Below, one piece after another: positions 21,323 to 29,673 of a stretch of DNA of 64,000 nt (its first letter is position 1; each line of letters starts with the position of its first letter). Source of the DNA: Phyto melanocephala (taxonomy: Eukaryota > Arthropoda > Insecta > Diptera > Rhinophoridae); NCBI GenBank assembly GCA_941918925.1, contig OW799237.1, forward strand, positions 54,176,997 through 54,240,996. Reading direction: 5' to 3'. The translations under genes and the position numbers were made by a program. The notes under the pieces are model-generated. The model ran no database searches. It saw only the letters and a list, made by a program, of their open reading frames with translations, and was not told the origin of the DNA.

Positions 21323-22176
21323 CAAGGTTGGCAACCGAAACGAATAACGGTATTGGTATCGGTATCGGTATAAAGTTTTTTATTATTTCGTTAACGGTAT
21401 CGGTATCGGTATTTTAATTATAACGGTATCGGTATACCGGTAGTAGTGCTACAAACCGGTATTGGCTAAAAATAAAAGATTTTGAACATATACATATTTG
21501 ATTTTTATTTATTTATTTAATTAGCAAAAATATTAACTAAACATTAACTTCTTTTCTAAATATTATATTTAGTAAGTAATATTAGGAACACACACATGTT
21601 CTTTTTCCTTGAGGCATTTTGCTCTGGTTATCATATATTGTTCAAATATTTTTTTAATACTTTTAAATTAAGTTTGATCACTTAAGTTGTGCGCGTCACT
21701 TTTAATTGCTTCAAAGAATAGCTTATTTCAGTTTATTCAGTTGTAACAATACAAATTTATACAGGTGACCTTAGTTATAACAAATCTTATATGTTTAATT
21801 TTTTGGTGGAAATTTGTTTGCAAGAAACAAAGAACAGCTGACACACTGCAACCATCTATATAAATTCTCCTTGGCCAGTAGCAAAACAATGGCAGTGTTG
21901 TCATCGTGGAGTGTGAAGGTTAAAAAGCTATTTTAACTAACATAATAGTGTTGAACATATAGAAATTTGATGCTATTTGCTTAATTGGTATGCATTTTAA
22001 ATACCGAAACACTGAAATTATGATACCGGTATAATACCAGTATTAAGGGAAACGGTGTTTGAATACCGGTATTTTACGCAAAAAATTATTTGGGTATCGG
22101 TATTGATACCGGTAATCAATTTTAAACGGTATTTAATCGGCATCGGTATCTATAACGGTATCGGTTGCCAACCTTG
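21323..22176. mobile_element. non-autonomous hAT element (MITE) with 8-bp TSD
   Basis: An 854-bp element with ends CAAGGTTGGCAACCG and CGGTTGCCAACCTTG, flanked by exact ATATTTAC on both sides (21315-21322, 22177-22184). The subterminal zones are packed with GGTATCGGTAT and ATACCGGTA words in both orientations. No transposase is encoded. The 8-bp duplication and CAAGG start fit hAT. Confidence 0.85.
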
Positions 22177-22514
22177 ATATTTACAACCAACATGTAACCA
22201 CCGATCAGAGAGTGCTTATGATGAAATCCTAGCTGGTTTCGAAAATGCATTCCACTCGGCTAGTGTCGGTAAAAATATAATTTTTCAAGATTTATTCTTT
22301 CATTTGTCACAATTAAAAAAAATTCTTTGTAAAAATAAAGAATATTAAAAATATGAACTCAAGCCTGATTAAAAATTTAAATATTAGTTTAAAACAAAAA
22401 AGTTCAACAAAAATAAAAATTTAATAAAAGGATAATTTCGAGTAATGTGGTTAAACAAATAAACAAATAAAATAGTACCAAAGGTTAAACAAATAAAACT
22501 TAAAAGGATAAAAA

Positions 22515-22621
22515 TTAACAAGTAAGAGCACTATATTAGGCTGTGCCGAATCTTTTATACCCACCACCAATTTCGTGTACATTTAAAGCACAATATTTAT
22601 TATTTTGTTAATCATTATGGA
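22515..22621 (+). repeat. hairpin-headed dispersed repeat, copy D, left part
   Basis: The head AACAAGTAAGAGCACTATAT, GGCTGTGCCGAA and TTTTATACCCACCACC continues as in copy C up to TATGGAATAATC, where the Polinton is inserted. The remainder resumes at 36596. Confidence 0.75.
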
Positions 22622-22627
22622 ATAATC

Positions 22628-23276
22628 AGTAGTATATTTGTGGGCTTTCTGGGACACCAAATTCATCCTTATGGAGATTGCATGAGGATGAATTTTTGTT
22701 TTAAATTTTCATCCCAATGGTAATTTGCCATAAGGATGAATTTTTGTTAATAATTTAAAATATTCATCCCAATGGTAATTTCCATAAGGCTGATTTTTAA
22801 TTTTTGGTTGATATGCATTTTGTTATTGGTTTGTTTGTCTCAAGTTTCAATTAAAATTTTTTTATTGTCTGCAATTTACTCATACGGATGATTTTTTTGT
22901 TGTTAAAAATTTTTTTAAAATTGTGTTGTTAAAATTTTTTTTAAATTGTAATATGAGAAAATGCAAAGGTAAATTATTATTTGTAAATACATATATAAAT
23001 ACTTACATATATAAATATGTGTATACAAACTTACATGTTTTAGAAAATGTATGTGCAAAATTGTTTAAATAAGAATGTTAAGAGATGAATTTTCACAGAT
23101 GAATAATTTAAGAGAAAATAATTTTTATTGAATGTAATTATAGTTTTCCATAAAGATGAATTTTATTTTTTTAAAGATGAATAATTAAAGAGAAAATGAT
23201 CGTTTGAGTGATTTTTATTAAAACAGTAAAGAGGGATTGAATAAAAAAATATATGGAAATAAACTCAAGATATACT
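22628..23276. repeat. Polinton left terminal inverted repeat (649 bp)
   Basis: Reverse complement of 35947-36595. Inside, a unit of about 57 bp built on GGATGAATTTTTGTT, TTCATCCCAATGGTAATTT and CCATAAGG is tandemly duplicated (about 22685-22795). A further GAGATGAATTTTCACAGATG and AAGATGAATTTT are diverged relatives. Confidence 0.97.
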
Positions 23277-23442
23277 AAACCAACATTCTTAATTGATACA
23301 AAAATATATTAAAAAGTTACATGAGTATTTACATTCCTAATACTCAACCTATTTTTTAATTAGGTACCATTAAAAATTCCAAGAATGTATTAAAATGTCT
23401 TTAAAATTAAATTATTAATTGTTAAAAAGTTGCTAAGTTAAC

Positions 23443-23730
23443 ATGTCGAGAAATATAATTCTTAAATTTTTGGAAGACTTCAACGGATATATTTTTATTG
23501 AACACCTTTGTCTTATTAATAATTTTTTAAAATTAACACAGAGTTGTAAAGACACTGAGGAAATACCTGTGCATGGAAAACACGGTGTTCATTACAAAAA
23601 TTGTATTTGGGCAACGGATTCCACAACTGAGGGTCCTGACACATGCAGATGTATGATATACGGGCAGAAAAAAATTTTTATAGAGAATCTAATAAGGAGA
23701 TATTATTTATTGGAAAAACGTATAAAATAA
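23443..23730 (+). CDS. Polinton small protein, 95 residues, function unknown
   Basis: The first gene inside the left TIR, starting ATGTCGAG 167 bp past it. The product is basic and contains six Cys, the later ones in NCIW and TCRCMIYG. This could be a small metal-binding or disulphide protein, but no family is recognised. The C-terminus is Arg/Lys rich (LIRRYYLLEKRIK). A 3' AATAAA-type signal is not obvious nearby. It sits apart from the capsid block, in the terminal accessory zone where Polintons often carry lineage-specific genes. Confidence 0.55.
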   Translation: MSRNIILKFLEDFNGYIFIEHLCLINNFLKLTQSCKDTEEIPVHGKHGVHYKNCIWATDSTTEGPDTCRCMIYGQKKIFIENLIRRYYLLEKRIK

Positions 23731-24319
23731 CATTTTGTACATATATACAATAATTTAAACATAATTTGTGTTTCAGTTAATTAATTATTTATTCTACATT
23801 TTAAGTAAGCATTATTAATAAACAAAATTTTTCAAAACATAAAACAAAATCTTCTTTTTTCACGTATGTAGATGTGTATATGAAATACATTTGTTGTTTT
23901 GTCGTGTGCTATAGCTGAAATGAAATTTAACGCTTTAATTTTATGATAACAAAGTTTTTACATAAGACATTTGAAGTTTTATTATATTTTTTATTTCTTA
24001 AATTGCACTTTTAGTTGAAAAATAAGCTGAGTATATTTTTAAGTATTCTTGGAAGTTTTCCTGAAAGTTTATTGACTTTAAAATGTATTTTCTTTCAATT
24101 GTGTTAGACATAGTCATGATTATTTAAAAAATTGTAAGTTAACTAAAGAGACAAAATATGAAAGGTTGTTGACATTAGTAAACAAAATATTTACACTTTT
24201 GTTAGAATAGGTCAAGATTTTAGAATTTTGTATGAGTGTAAATTTTATGAATATGATAGAATTTTTCGTAACGTATTTAAACAATCAATCATTTTTAAAA
24301 AAACTGTGCAAGAAGCGAC
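23731..24319. other. Polinton intergenic, AT-rich
   Basis: About 590 bp without a convincing frame. It must contain the promoter of the 66-residue gene. No recognisable element beyond AT-rich DNA. Confidence 0.4.
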
Positions 24320-24520
24320 ATGGATTTTCTTAAAAAACCTAAGGAAAACGCTGTAAGCAAAAACAACCAAAACGGAGAAAGGACAATAGAAAAGGAAAGG
24401 ATACATATAGAGGAAGTGATCATCCTACCGCCAATAGACCTCCAACTATTCCTGGCATTATATGATGGGAATGACAACATTATTTTAAAAGCAGCGGAAA
24501 ATTTTGAAGCGAAAAAATAA
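24320..24520 (+). CDS. Polinton small acidic-helical protein, 66 residues, function unknown
   Basis: An ATG-initiated frame encoding a highly charged N-terminal half (Lys/Glu rich) and a hydrophobic segment IILPPIDLQLFLALYDG followed by a charged C-terminus. The DLQLFLAL core faintly echoes the DQILLALSL repeats of the zinc-finger protein at 34964. It converges with the protease gene across a 63-bp gap. No family recognised. Confidence 0.45.
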   Translation: MDFLKKPKENAVSKNNQNGERTIEKERIHIEEVIILPPIDLQLFLALYDGNDNIILKAAENFEAKK

Positions 24521-24583
24521 TCAACATCATTTTATTGTATTATTTGTTTATATATCTTTTTTTATTTTTATTTTCATAATTGT

Positions 24584-25036
24584 TTAAAAAAAAAAAATCT
24601 TAAATAACCTTAGTACTATTGTATCATTTTTATATAAGTTAAAATAATTAAAAATTCTTAATATTTGATTAAAAGATACATTTTTACTTCTTAAATAAAT
24701 AAAAATACAGCAGTATAAACCACATAAATTAGATGTTTCACTTTGAATTCGTCTTGTATTGCAGATGAAAGTTTTGGAATTTCTTCTTAAAAATGAAATG
24801 AATTGTTTAATAGGTGGTTGGCCAGCAGAGCAGAAGAATTCAGCTGCTTTATTTTTAGGAAAGTAAAATGCAACCCAATGCTGTCCAGGTTTATGTGATG
24901 GATCAGTGTTAGCAATATAAAAACATGGTTTTTTAACTGATTTTGTTGGTAATTTATTGCATGCATAAACACCTTTAAATTTACTCTTTGTTATATTGTT
25001 TGAATTCAAAGTATTTTTTATTGTAATTGCATTCAT
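24584..25036 (-). CDS. PRO: Polinton protease, adenain-like (C5-type) cysteine protease
   Basis: 150 residues, the family's usual size or slightly short. It would process capsid precursors during assembly. Visible landmarks: the catalytic His in GQHWVAFYF (about residue 53), the oxyanion-hole Gln in RRIQSE and the nucleophile Cys in NLCGLYCCIF. The residue that aligns with the acidic member of the triad, in the EFFxSxG motif, is Cys here (EFFCSAGQPP) instead of Asp/Glu. The start codon overlaps the stop of the major capsid gene as ATGA. The C-terminus is hydrophobic and Phe/Leu rich. The family call is firm; whether the enzyme is active is open. Confidence 0.9.
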   Translation of the reverse strand: MNAITIKNTLNSNNITKSKFKGVYACNKLPTKSVKKPCFYIANTDPSHKPGQHWVAFYFPKNKAAEFFCSAGQPPIKQFISFLRRNSKTFICNTRRIQSETSNLCGLYCCIFIYLRSKNVSFNQILRIFNYFNLYKNDTIVLRLFKIFFF

Positions 25037-26301
25037 AGCGTTTGAAAAATACTGCGAGACTTATCAATTTCTATTATGCTATCAAATTCACAATACACTA
25101 AACAGGTAATCGCTTCAGTAATTGGTTTTCCAAAACGTCCTTCAATGCGAATTGTCCCTTGATTTATTAAATTTCCACAGTTAGAGTTGTTATTATGATC
25201 AGGTGTTAAATCAAAAGCGAGCATAAAATATCCGTTATCAAAAAGTTCTTTAGTTATTTGATGACCTTTATCAAAATGATGAATTCCAGTTCCTTTAAAT
25301 AGTGTTTGATAACCACGGGTGCTTATAATTGTGCCATTATTATAGTTAAATTCAATTGGTTGTGCGGGAAATTGCACTCCATTAACAACCAAATTGAATC
25401 TTTGTAGGTTAAAATGTTGAAAGTTAAATGGATTTTCTTTTCTATCTCCTGTATAAGCTTTATTAGATACCATACCAAAAATTACAAAATTAGGTAGCTG
25501 TCCAAGTATAACATTATCTAAAGATAGCGAGTGGTTTCCAGGATGTATAGTAAATGTTTTTATTTCCACTCTCTTATATGGATATATTGCATTTTTTGAT
25601 TGCAACACGTTGTGATGTGCCATTAAAATATTATTATTGATAGCAAGATGATTTATGTATAAATTAGCTTCGTGTATTTTTAAATTACATTCATTTTTAT
25701 CTCCACCTTCTAAAATATAGAATTCGGGTTTCTCCAAATTTAGCGTTACCTTAATATCAACATTATTTAGCAAGTATTTTTGTTGATTAAACACATCTAC
25801 ATGAAGTTTTCCAAAAAGCTCTACTTTTTTTCCAATTTTAAATAATTTTCTTCTTTTATCTAATCCGGGGTTTTCTTTCTCAATTAATGAATTAATTTTA
25901 TTTGTATCAACTGCCCAACCACAAGATTCAAGATGTGTTGATGTTGCATCGTTTCCATAATTTAACAATGTTTCCATATATGCTCTATAGTGATAGTTAT
26001 TGTCAGGTTGGGATACATTTTTATTATTTAGATGAACTATACAGTTTCTAAATAATGAGTGTAAAAGGTTATTAACAACACTTCCGCTTCCTTTAAATTC
26101 AACGACTAGTCTAAGATAAATACTATTGAGATCTCTATAAGTTTCTCCATTTCCTAATGATACAAACTCAATAGTACTAGAATTATCCAAAGAAGCTATT
26201 GGGTTGTAGGATATTTCTTCAGTTTTAATGACACTGGTTTGAATTGGAGGAGCTTCAAATAAATCTAATTCACTTTTCATACATTCTATAAATCCAGACA
26301 T
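25033..26301 (-). CDS. MCP: Polinton major capsid protein, double jelly-roll (hexon-like)
   Basis: 422 residues. Recognised from the family-typical PYKRVEIKTFTIHPG and LGQLPNFVIFGMV region followed by a GDRKENPFNFQHFNL stretch, and from the C-terminal half with EFNYNNG and AFDLTPD. In Polintons and adintovirus-like elements this protein forms the pseudo-hexameric capsomers of an icosahedral capsid. The frame is uninterrupted. It overlaps the small basic protein gene upstream by 16 nt and the protease downstream by 4 nt, so the late genes are tightly packed. Shorter than many MCPs but covering both jelly-roll regions as far as can be judged by eye. Confidence 0.92.
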   Translation of the reverse strand: MSGFIECMKSELDLFEAPPIQTSVIKTEEISYNPIASLDNSSTIEFVSLGNGETYRDLNSIYLRLVVEFKGSGSVVNNLLHSLFRNCIVHLNNKNVSQPDNNYHYRAYMETLLNYGNDATSTHLESCGWAVDTNKINSLIEKENPGLDKRRKLFKIGKKVELFGKLHVDVFNQQKYLLNNVDIKVTLNLEKPEFYILEGGDKNECNLKIHEANLYINHLAINNNILMAHHNVLQSKNAIYPYKRVEIKTFTIHPGNHSLSLDNVILGQLPNFVIFGMVSNKAYTGDRKENPFNFQHFNLQRFNLVVNGVQFPAQPIEFNYNNGTIISTRGYQTLFKGTGIHHFDKGHQITKELFDNGYFMLAFDLTPDHNNNSNCGNLINQGTIRIEGRFGKPITEAITCLVYCEFDSIIEIDKSRSIFQTL

Positions 26302-26723
26302 TTCAAATTTCCAAAAATATCTTTAAAGTTCTTTCCTCTGCAACGTTTTAATTTATTCTGCGGTCTCTGTTTTAAACGTTTTAGTTTTATACGCTTCCCT
26401 TTGCCTCTTTGCATTGTTTTAATCTTGTCGATAGCAGCCTCTGTAATGTCATTCATGACTTTTCTTCCTTGATTTAATAAAATTTGTTTTACTGGTTTTG
26501 TTCCAATTTCCTCCAACATTTCTTTTCCAATATCTAATGATTTATTTTTTAAAATATGCAAACCTGTTTTCAATAAAGGTTTTAGATGGGAGAATAATGC
26601 TGAAAAAAGTGATCCAATACCACGACCATACTGTATAATTCTTGGTGTATGATATATTTCACCAATATTTTGTAAGTTATTTCCAGACTGATTATTATAA
26701 TAATTTGTATACATCACATCCAT
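26286..26723 (-). CDS. Polinton small basic virion-type protein (pX/pVI-like candidate)
   Basis: 145 residues. The N-terminal part is Tyr/Asn rich with IIQYGRGIGSLFSALFSHLKP, an amphipathic Gly-rich helix reminiscent of membrane-active minor capsid proteins of Polinton- and adenovirus-like agents. The middle is helical (KEMLEEIG, VMNDITEAAIDKI). The C-terminal third is strongly basic (KGKRIKLKRLKQR, KLKRCRGK), suitable for binding DNA. It lies immediately upstream of, and overlaps, the MCP gene, where Polintons carry such a gene. The role is inferred from composition and position. Confidence 0.65.
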   Translation of the reverse strand: MDVMYTNYYNNQSGNNLQNIGEIYHTPRIIQYGRGIGSLFSALFSHLKPLLKTGLHILKNKSLDIGKEMLEEIGTKPVKQILLNQGRKVMNDITEAAIDKIKTMQRGKGKRIKLKRLKQRPQNKLKRCRGKNFKDIFGNLKCLDL

Positions 26724-26763
26724 GGTTGTAATAAAAATGATTTATCTTTCTATTACATAATCA

Positions 26764-27669
26764 TTATATACGTTTCTTTTTAAAGTGTAAAGTGCAATAA
26801 ACTGGAATATATTCTAACAACTCCATTACTTTCCCTTCATCATTTCGAATCATTATTGAAATATCATTAATATTAAAAGTTTCGATTGGAAAATATTCAA
26901 TACGGCTAAAATGAATATAATTTTTTAATGTCGATATTGAAAATATTTTTAAACATTTCGTTTTTTTACTTCCTACGTATCGAGGTTTAATTATATCAGT
27001 GTAAATAAATACGATTTCATCTATTCCAGTGGATTCATTTTTATTAATAAAGTTGTTTATATTGGTAGGCAAATCATTTAAAGATTTATCTAAAATATAT
27101 TTTTTTGACGATAAAATAGAATCTTTTCTATTAGCTTCAAACTCTTGATCAATAGTTTGAGCATTTTGTTTGATATTTGAGCTACCTTTATTTTCGTTTC
27201 TTTTTATATTTGAATTTCTTTTATTGTCACCTTTCTTTTCTTCGAATGGTGTTATAGTTTTTAGAATATTATCATCCACATTATTTAAACGTTTTGAAAT
27301 TTTATAACCATTCTCTAAATTTGTTTTTGTTTGCTCGTTTGTTTTATTCATAAGTTCTTTAAATTTCAATTTAATACTTTCATGATTAATATTAACATCC
27401 GGATTTGGTGTTTTTAATATTTCATAATCTAAAGGTTGGTTTAACACATTTCGTTTTTTACGTTTTATAACATTTTCATTATCTTCTTTTTTTGTTTTAT
27501 TCATTAATGAAAAAGAAATATCTGATAATCCAACTACCCATTTATCGTTTAGGTATAAAGATTGCTTTAGCAAATTTGTAAAAGTGCTTGAAGAGTTTTT
27601 ATAAATATCTGTTGAATCATTACTTAATAAAGTAACATAAAGATCACTTTCTTCCATACTTGAAGCCAT
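26764..27669 (-). CDS. Polinton minor capsid (penton-type, PY-like) protein
   Basis: 301 residues from the ATG at 27669 (an upstream in-frame TTG is not a likely start). The N-terminus has YVTLLSNDSTDIY, then LNDKWVVGLSDISF. The C-terminal part has DEIVFIYTDIIKPRYVG, IEYFPIETFNINDISIMI and a final YCTLHFKKKR. These blocks match the single-jelly-roll penton-type protein that closes capsid vertices in Polintons. Between them, about residues 60-205, lies a Lys/Asn/Glu-rich low-complexity linker, which looks like an expansion. The gene sits between the small basic protein and the integrase, in the same orientation. Confidence 0.85.
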   Translation of the reverse strand: MASSMEESDLYVTLLSNDSTDIYKNSSSTFTNLLKQSLYLNDKWVVGLSDISFSLMNKTKKEDNENVIKRKKRNVLNQPLDYEILKTPNPDVNINHESIKLKFKELMNKTNEQTKTNLENGYKISKRLNNVDDNILKTITPFEEKKGDNKRNSNIKRNENKGSSNIKQNAQTIDQEFEANRKDSILSSKKYILDKSLNDLPTNINNFINKNESTGIDEIVFIYTDIIKPRYVGSKKTKCLKIFSISTLKNYIHFSRIEYFPIETFNINDISIMIRNDEGKVMELLEYIPVYCTLHFKKKRI

Positions 27670-27729
27670 CTTCAAAAGAAATAATTGAAGTTAGTCGTTG
27701 TTTGCTATACATATATGATTAAAATTGGG

Positions 27730-28656
27730 TTATTCGCCTATGTCGGTTTGATGAATCCATGAATTATGTTCCTTTCCGAAACCTAGCCATTTTACAAACA
27801 GCTTTTTTCCACGACGTTTCAACACTTTTTCTACTAAATAAACGTTGGGAACTTTAGTTTTTAATAATTCTTCTTCATAAAATCCACCTTTTATTATATT
27901 TCCCTTAAGATCTTTAAGTTGATATGTTATTGGATTTGTTACAAAACTTTTATTTATTTGAAAAACTTCTGAAGACCAATTTGGTGTATATCCTTTCTCA
28001 AAAACATTTTTATATTTGCTTATGCGAACAAAATCATTTGTCTTATATTTTCCTCTTTTAAATATTTTTAAGTTATTGTATATAGTTCTAAGAAGCCTTT
28101 TTTCATTTTTCTTGTTAACAGAGTTGGGTCTCATTTTAATAGTACGGTGATAAGATGAATTATACTCTTGCAATAATTTATCTAATATATTTATCCACTT
28201 ATAATTTCCTTGCATACTGAATTGTTTCCACATTTTAGTTTTTAAAGTTCTGTTAAAACGCTCAACTACAGATGCCTTCATATTTGAAAAAGTGTGATAA
28301 TGATTAATATTAAGTTTTTTCATTAGACTTTTAAAGTCTTTATTATAAAATTCTGTTCCTTGATCAGAATGAAGATTTTTGGGAGATTTTTGTTCGTTCA
28401 ACTTTATAATATTTTTAAATGCTTTTGAAATCTCTGTTCCTGTTTTAGATTTCAGTGGTGCAGCATACGCATACTTTGAGAATACATCTATTACAGTAAG
28501 CATATACTTGAAACCTTTATTAAATTTTGAATATGGAATCATCTCCACTAAATCTATTTGCCATGTATCTAGAATCCCCTTCTGAATAAATCGTCGACGT
28601 TTAAAGTTTTTTCTTGCTTGACGATGAAGTTCATTAACAAGAGTTTGTTTACTCAT
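27730..28656 (-). CDS. INT: Polinton integrase, retroviral type with chromodomain
   Basis: 308 residues. The rve core runs from WQIDLVEMIPYSKFN (first Asp, about residue 34) through TVIDVFSKYAYAAPLKSK and HSDQGTEFYN (second Asp, about residue 98) to ASVVERFNRTLK (Glu, about residue 132). By my count 33 residues lie between the last two. The C-terminus is a chromodomain: YLVEKVLKRRGKKLFVKW ending in SWIHQTDI. A complete N-terminal HHCC finger is not visible, only a basic RKNFKRRRF segment. This enzyme would join the element's AG ends to 6-bp staggered target DNA. The frame is intact and it is divergently arranged with the ATPase. Confidence 0.95.
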   Translation of the reverse strand: MSKQTLVNELHRQARKNFKRRRFIQKGILDTWQIDLVEMIPYSKFNKGFKYMLTVIDVFSKYAYAAPLKSKTGTEISKAFKNIIKLNEQKSPKNLHSDQGTEFYNKDFKSLMKKLNINHYHTFSNMKASVVERFNRTLKTKMWKQFSMQGNYKWINILDKLLQEYNSSYHRTIKMRPNSVNKKNEKRLLRTIYNNLKIFKRGKYKTNDFVRISKYKNVFEKGYTPNWSSEVFQINKSFVTNPITYQLKDLKGNIIKGGFYEEELLKTKVPNVYLVEKVLKRRGKKLFVKWLGFGKEHNSWIHQTDIGE

Positions 28657-28715
28657 ATTTATTTAAGGAATGTAAAGCTTCGATTCATTTACGTGTTGTG
28701 TATGAATGTGTAAAC
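28657..28715. promoter_or_regulatory. shared divergent promoter region, integrase/ATPase
   Basis: Only 59 bp separate the two divergent start codons (28656 minus, 28716 plus), so transcription starts of both genes must lie here or inside the neighbouring coding sequences. No TATA box is evident. Confidence 0.4.
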
Positions 28716-29384
28716 ATGTTTCAACAGTTTATATATCCATTTACAATGATGGTGTGTGGTCCTTCAGGTTGTGGGAAATCTACATTTATTAAAAATTTGA
28801 TTGAAAATCAACACTTAATATCTAAAGGCATTGATCGAATTGTATGGTGTTTTTCTGAAAAAAATTCACTACCATTAATAAAAAATGTTCAGTTTATTAA
28901 AGGAATTCCAGAAACTTTTAGTACTAATGATAAAGAATCAACTTTAATAATATTGGATGATTTAATGCTTGAATCGTCAAATAAAAAAGTTTGTGAACTC
29001 TTCACTAAGGGGTCACATCATAGAAATTTAGCTGTAATTTTAGTAACACAAAACATTTTCCATAAAGGCGCTTATTCAAGAGATATTTCTTTAAACTCTA
29101 AATATATAGTAATGTTTAAGAATCCAAGGGATAAGTTACAATTTCATCATTTGGCTCGTCAAGTATATCCCGAAAATTCAAAAGCTTTGGTTGATGTATA
29201 TAATAAATGCACTCAACATGCTCATGGTTATTTATTAATTGATCTTACACAACAAATACACAACGCATTAAGATTCAGATCTGATATATTCAATAATACT
29301 CACTATTCAATATTTGCAAATATAAACAATGACTTCCAATCTAAAATTGTTGAGGGAGAACAAACATATTCTTTATGTTCTTAA
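28716..29384 (+). CDS. ATP: Polinton genome-packaging ATPase (FtsK-HerA/A32-like)
   Basis: 222 residues from the ATG at 28716. An upstream in-frame GTG at 28698 would add six residues but is not a eukaryotic start. Walker A is GPSGCGKST (about residues 14-22), Walker B is LIILDDLM (about 75-82), and the following polar strand is VILVTQN. It would pump element DNA into preformed capsids. The frame is open; the C-terminal 56 nt overlap the next gene in another frame. Length agrees with the family. Confidence 0.95.
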   Translation: MFQQFIYPFTMMVCGPSGCGKSTFIKNLIENQHLISKGIDRIVWCFSEKNSLPLIKNVQFIKGIPETFSTNDKESTLIILDDLMLESSNKKVCELFTKGSHHRNLAVILVTQNIFHKGAYSRDISLNSKYIVMFKNPRDKLQFHHLARQVYPENSKALVDVYNKCTQHAHGYLLIDLTQQIHNALRFRSDIFNNTHYSIFANINNDFQSKIVEGEQTYSLCS

Positions 29385-29673
29385 AAAAGCGAAGCCCAAA
29401 CTACGTAATGCAATTTTAAAATATGTTGATGATGTTGCTATTAAAGCTATACATGAAATACTTTTCAATGTTATTAAAAAAAATCATAAAATAAACAAAA
29501 CAGTTTTTGAAAAATTAAAACCATATAAAAATGCGATTAGAAAAGTTTGTTCACCACAAACCTCTATGAAACAAAAGAGGAAACATCTTATTCAAAAGGG
29601 AGGATTCTTACCAATTATTATTTCTTCAGTATTAAGTGGAGTTATTGGAAAAATTTTGGAAAATGTCAAATAA
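29329..29673 (+). CDS. Polinton small conserved basic protein, hydrophobic C-terminus
   Basis: 114 residues. The layout is KAKPKLRNAILKY near the N-terminus, a helical middle, then KQKRKHLIQKGGFLPIIISSV and a Gly-containing hydrophobic tail. Small genes with the KPK-R-AI-K and LIQ-GGF pattern occur next to the ATPase in many animal Polintons. The function is not established; a virion or core role is plausible. It overlaps both neighbours (56 nt with the ATPase, 11 nt with the next gene), suggesting shared transcripts. Confidence 0.75.
   Translation: MTSNLKLLRENKHILYVLKKAKPKLRNAILKYVDDVAIKAIHEILFNVIKKNHKINKTVFEKLKPYKNAIRKVCSPQTSMKQKRKHLIQKGGFLPIIISSVLSGVIGKILENVK

Noticed and set aside
27670..27675. 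Upstream start for the penton-type protein
   Set aside because: The codon is TTG; the ATG at 27669 is the likely start.
28698..28715. Upstream start for the packaging ATPase
   Set aside because: The codon is GTG; the first ATG in frame is at 28716 and leaves the full Walker A region.
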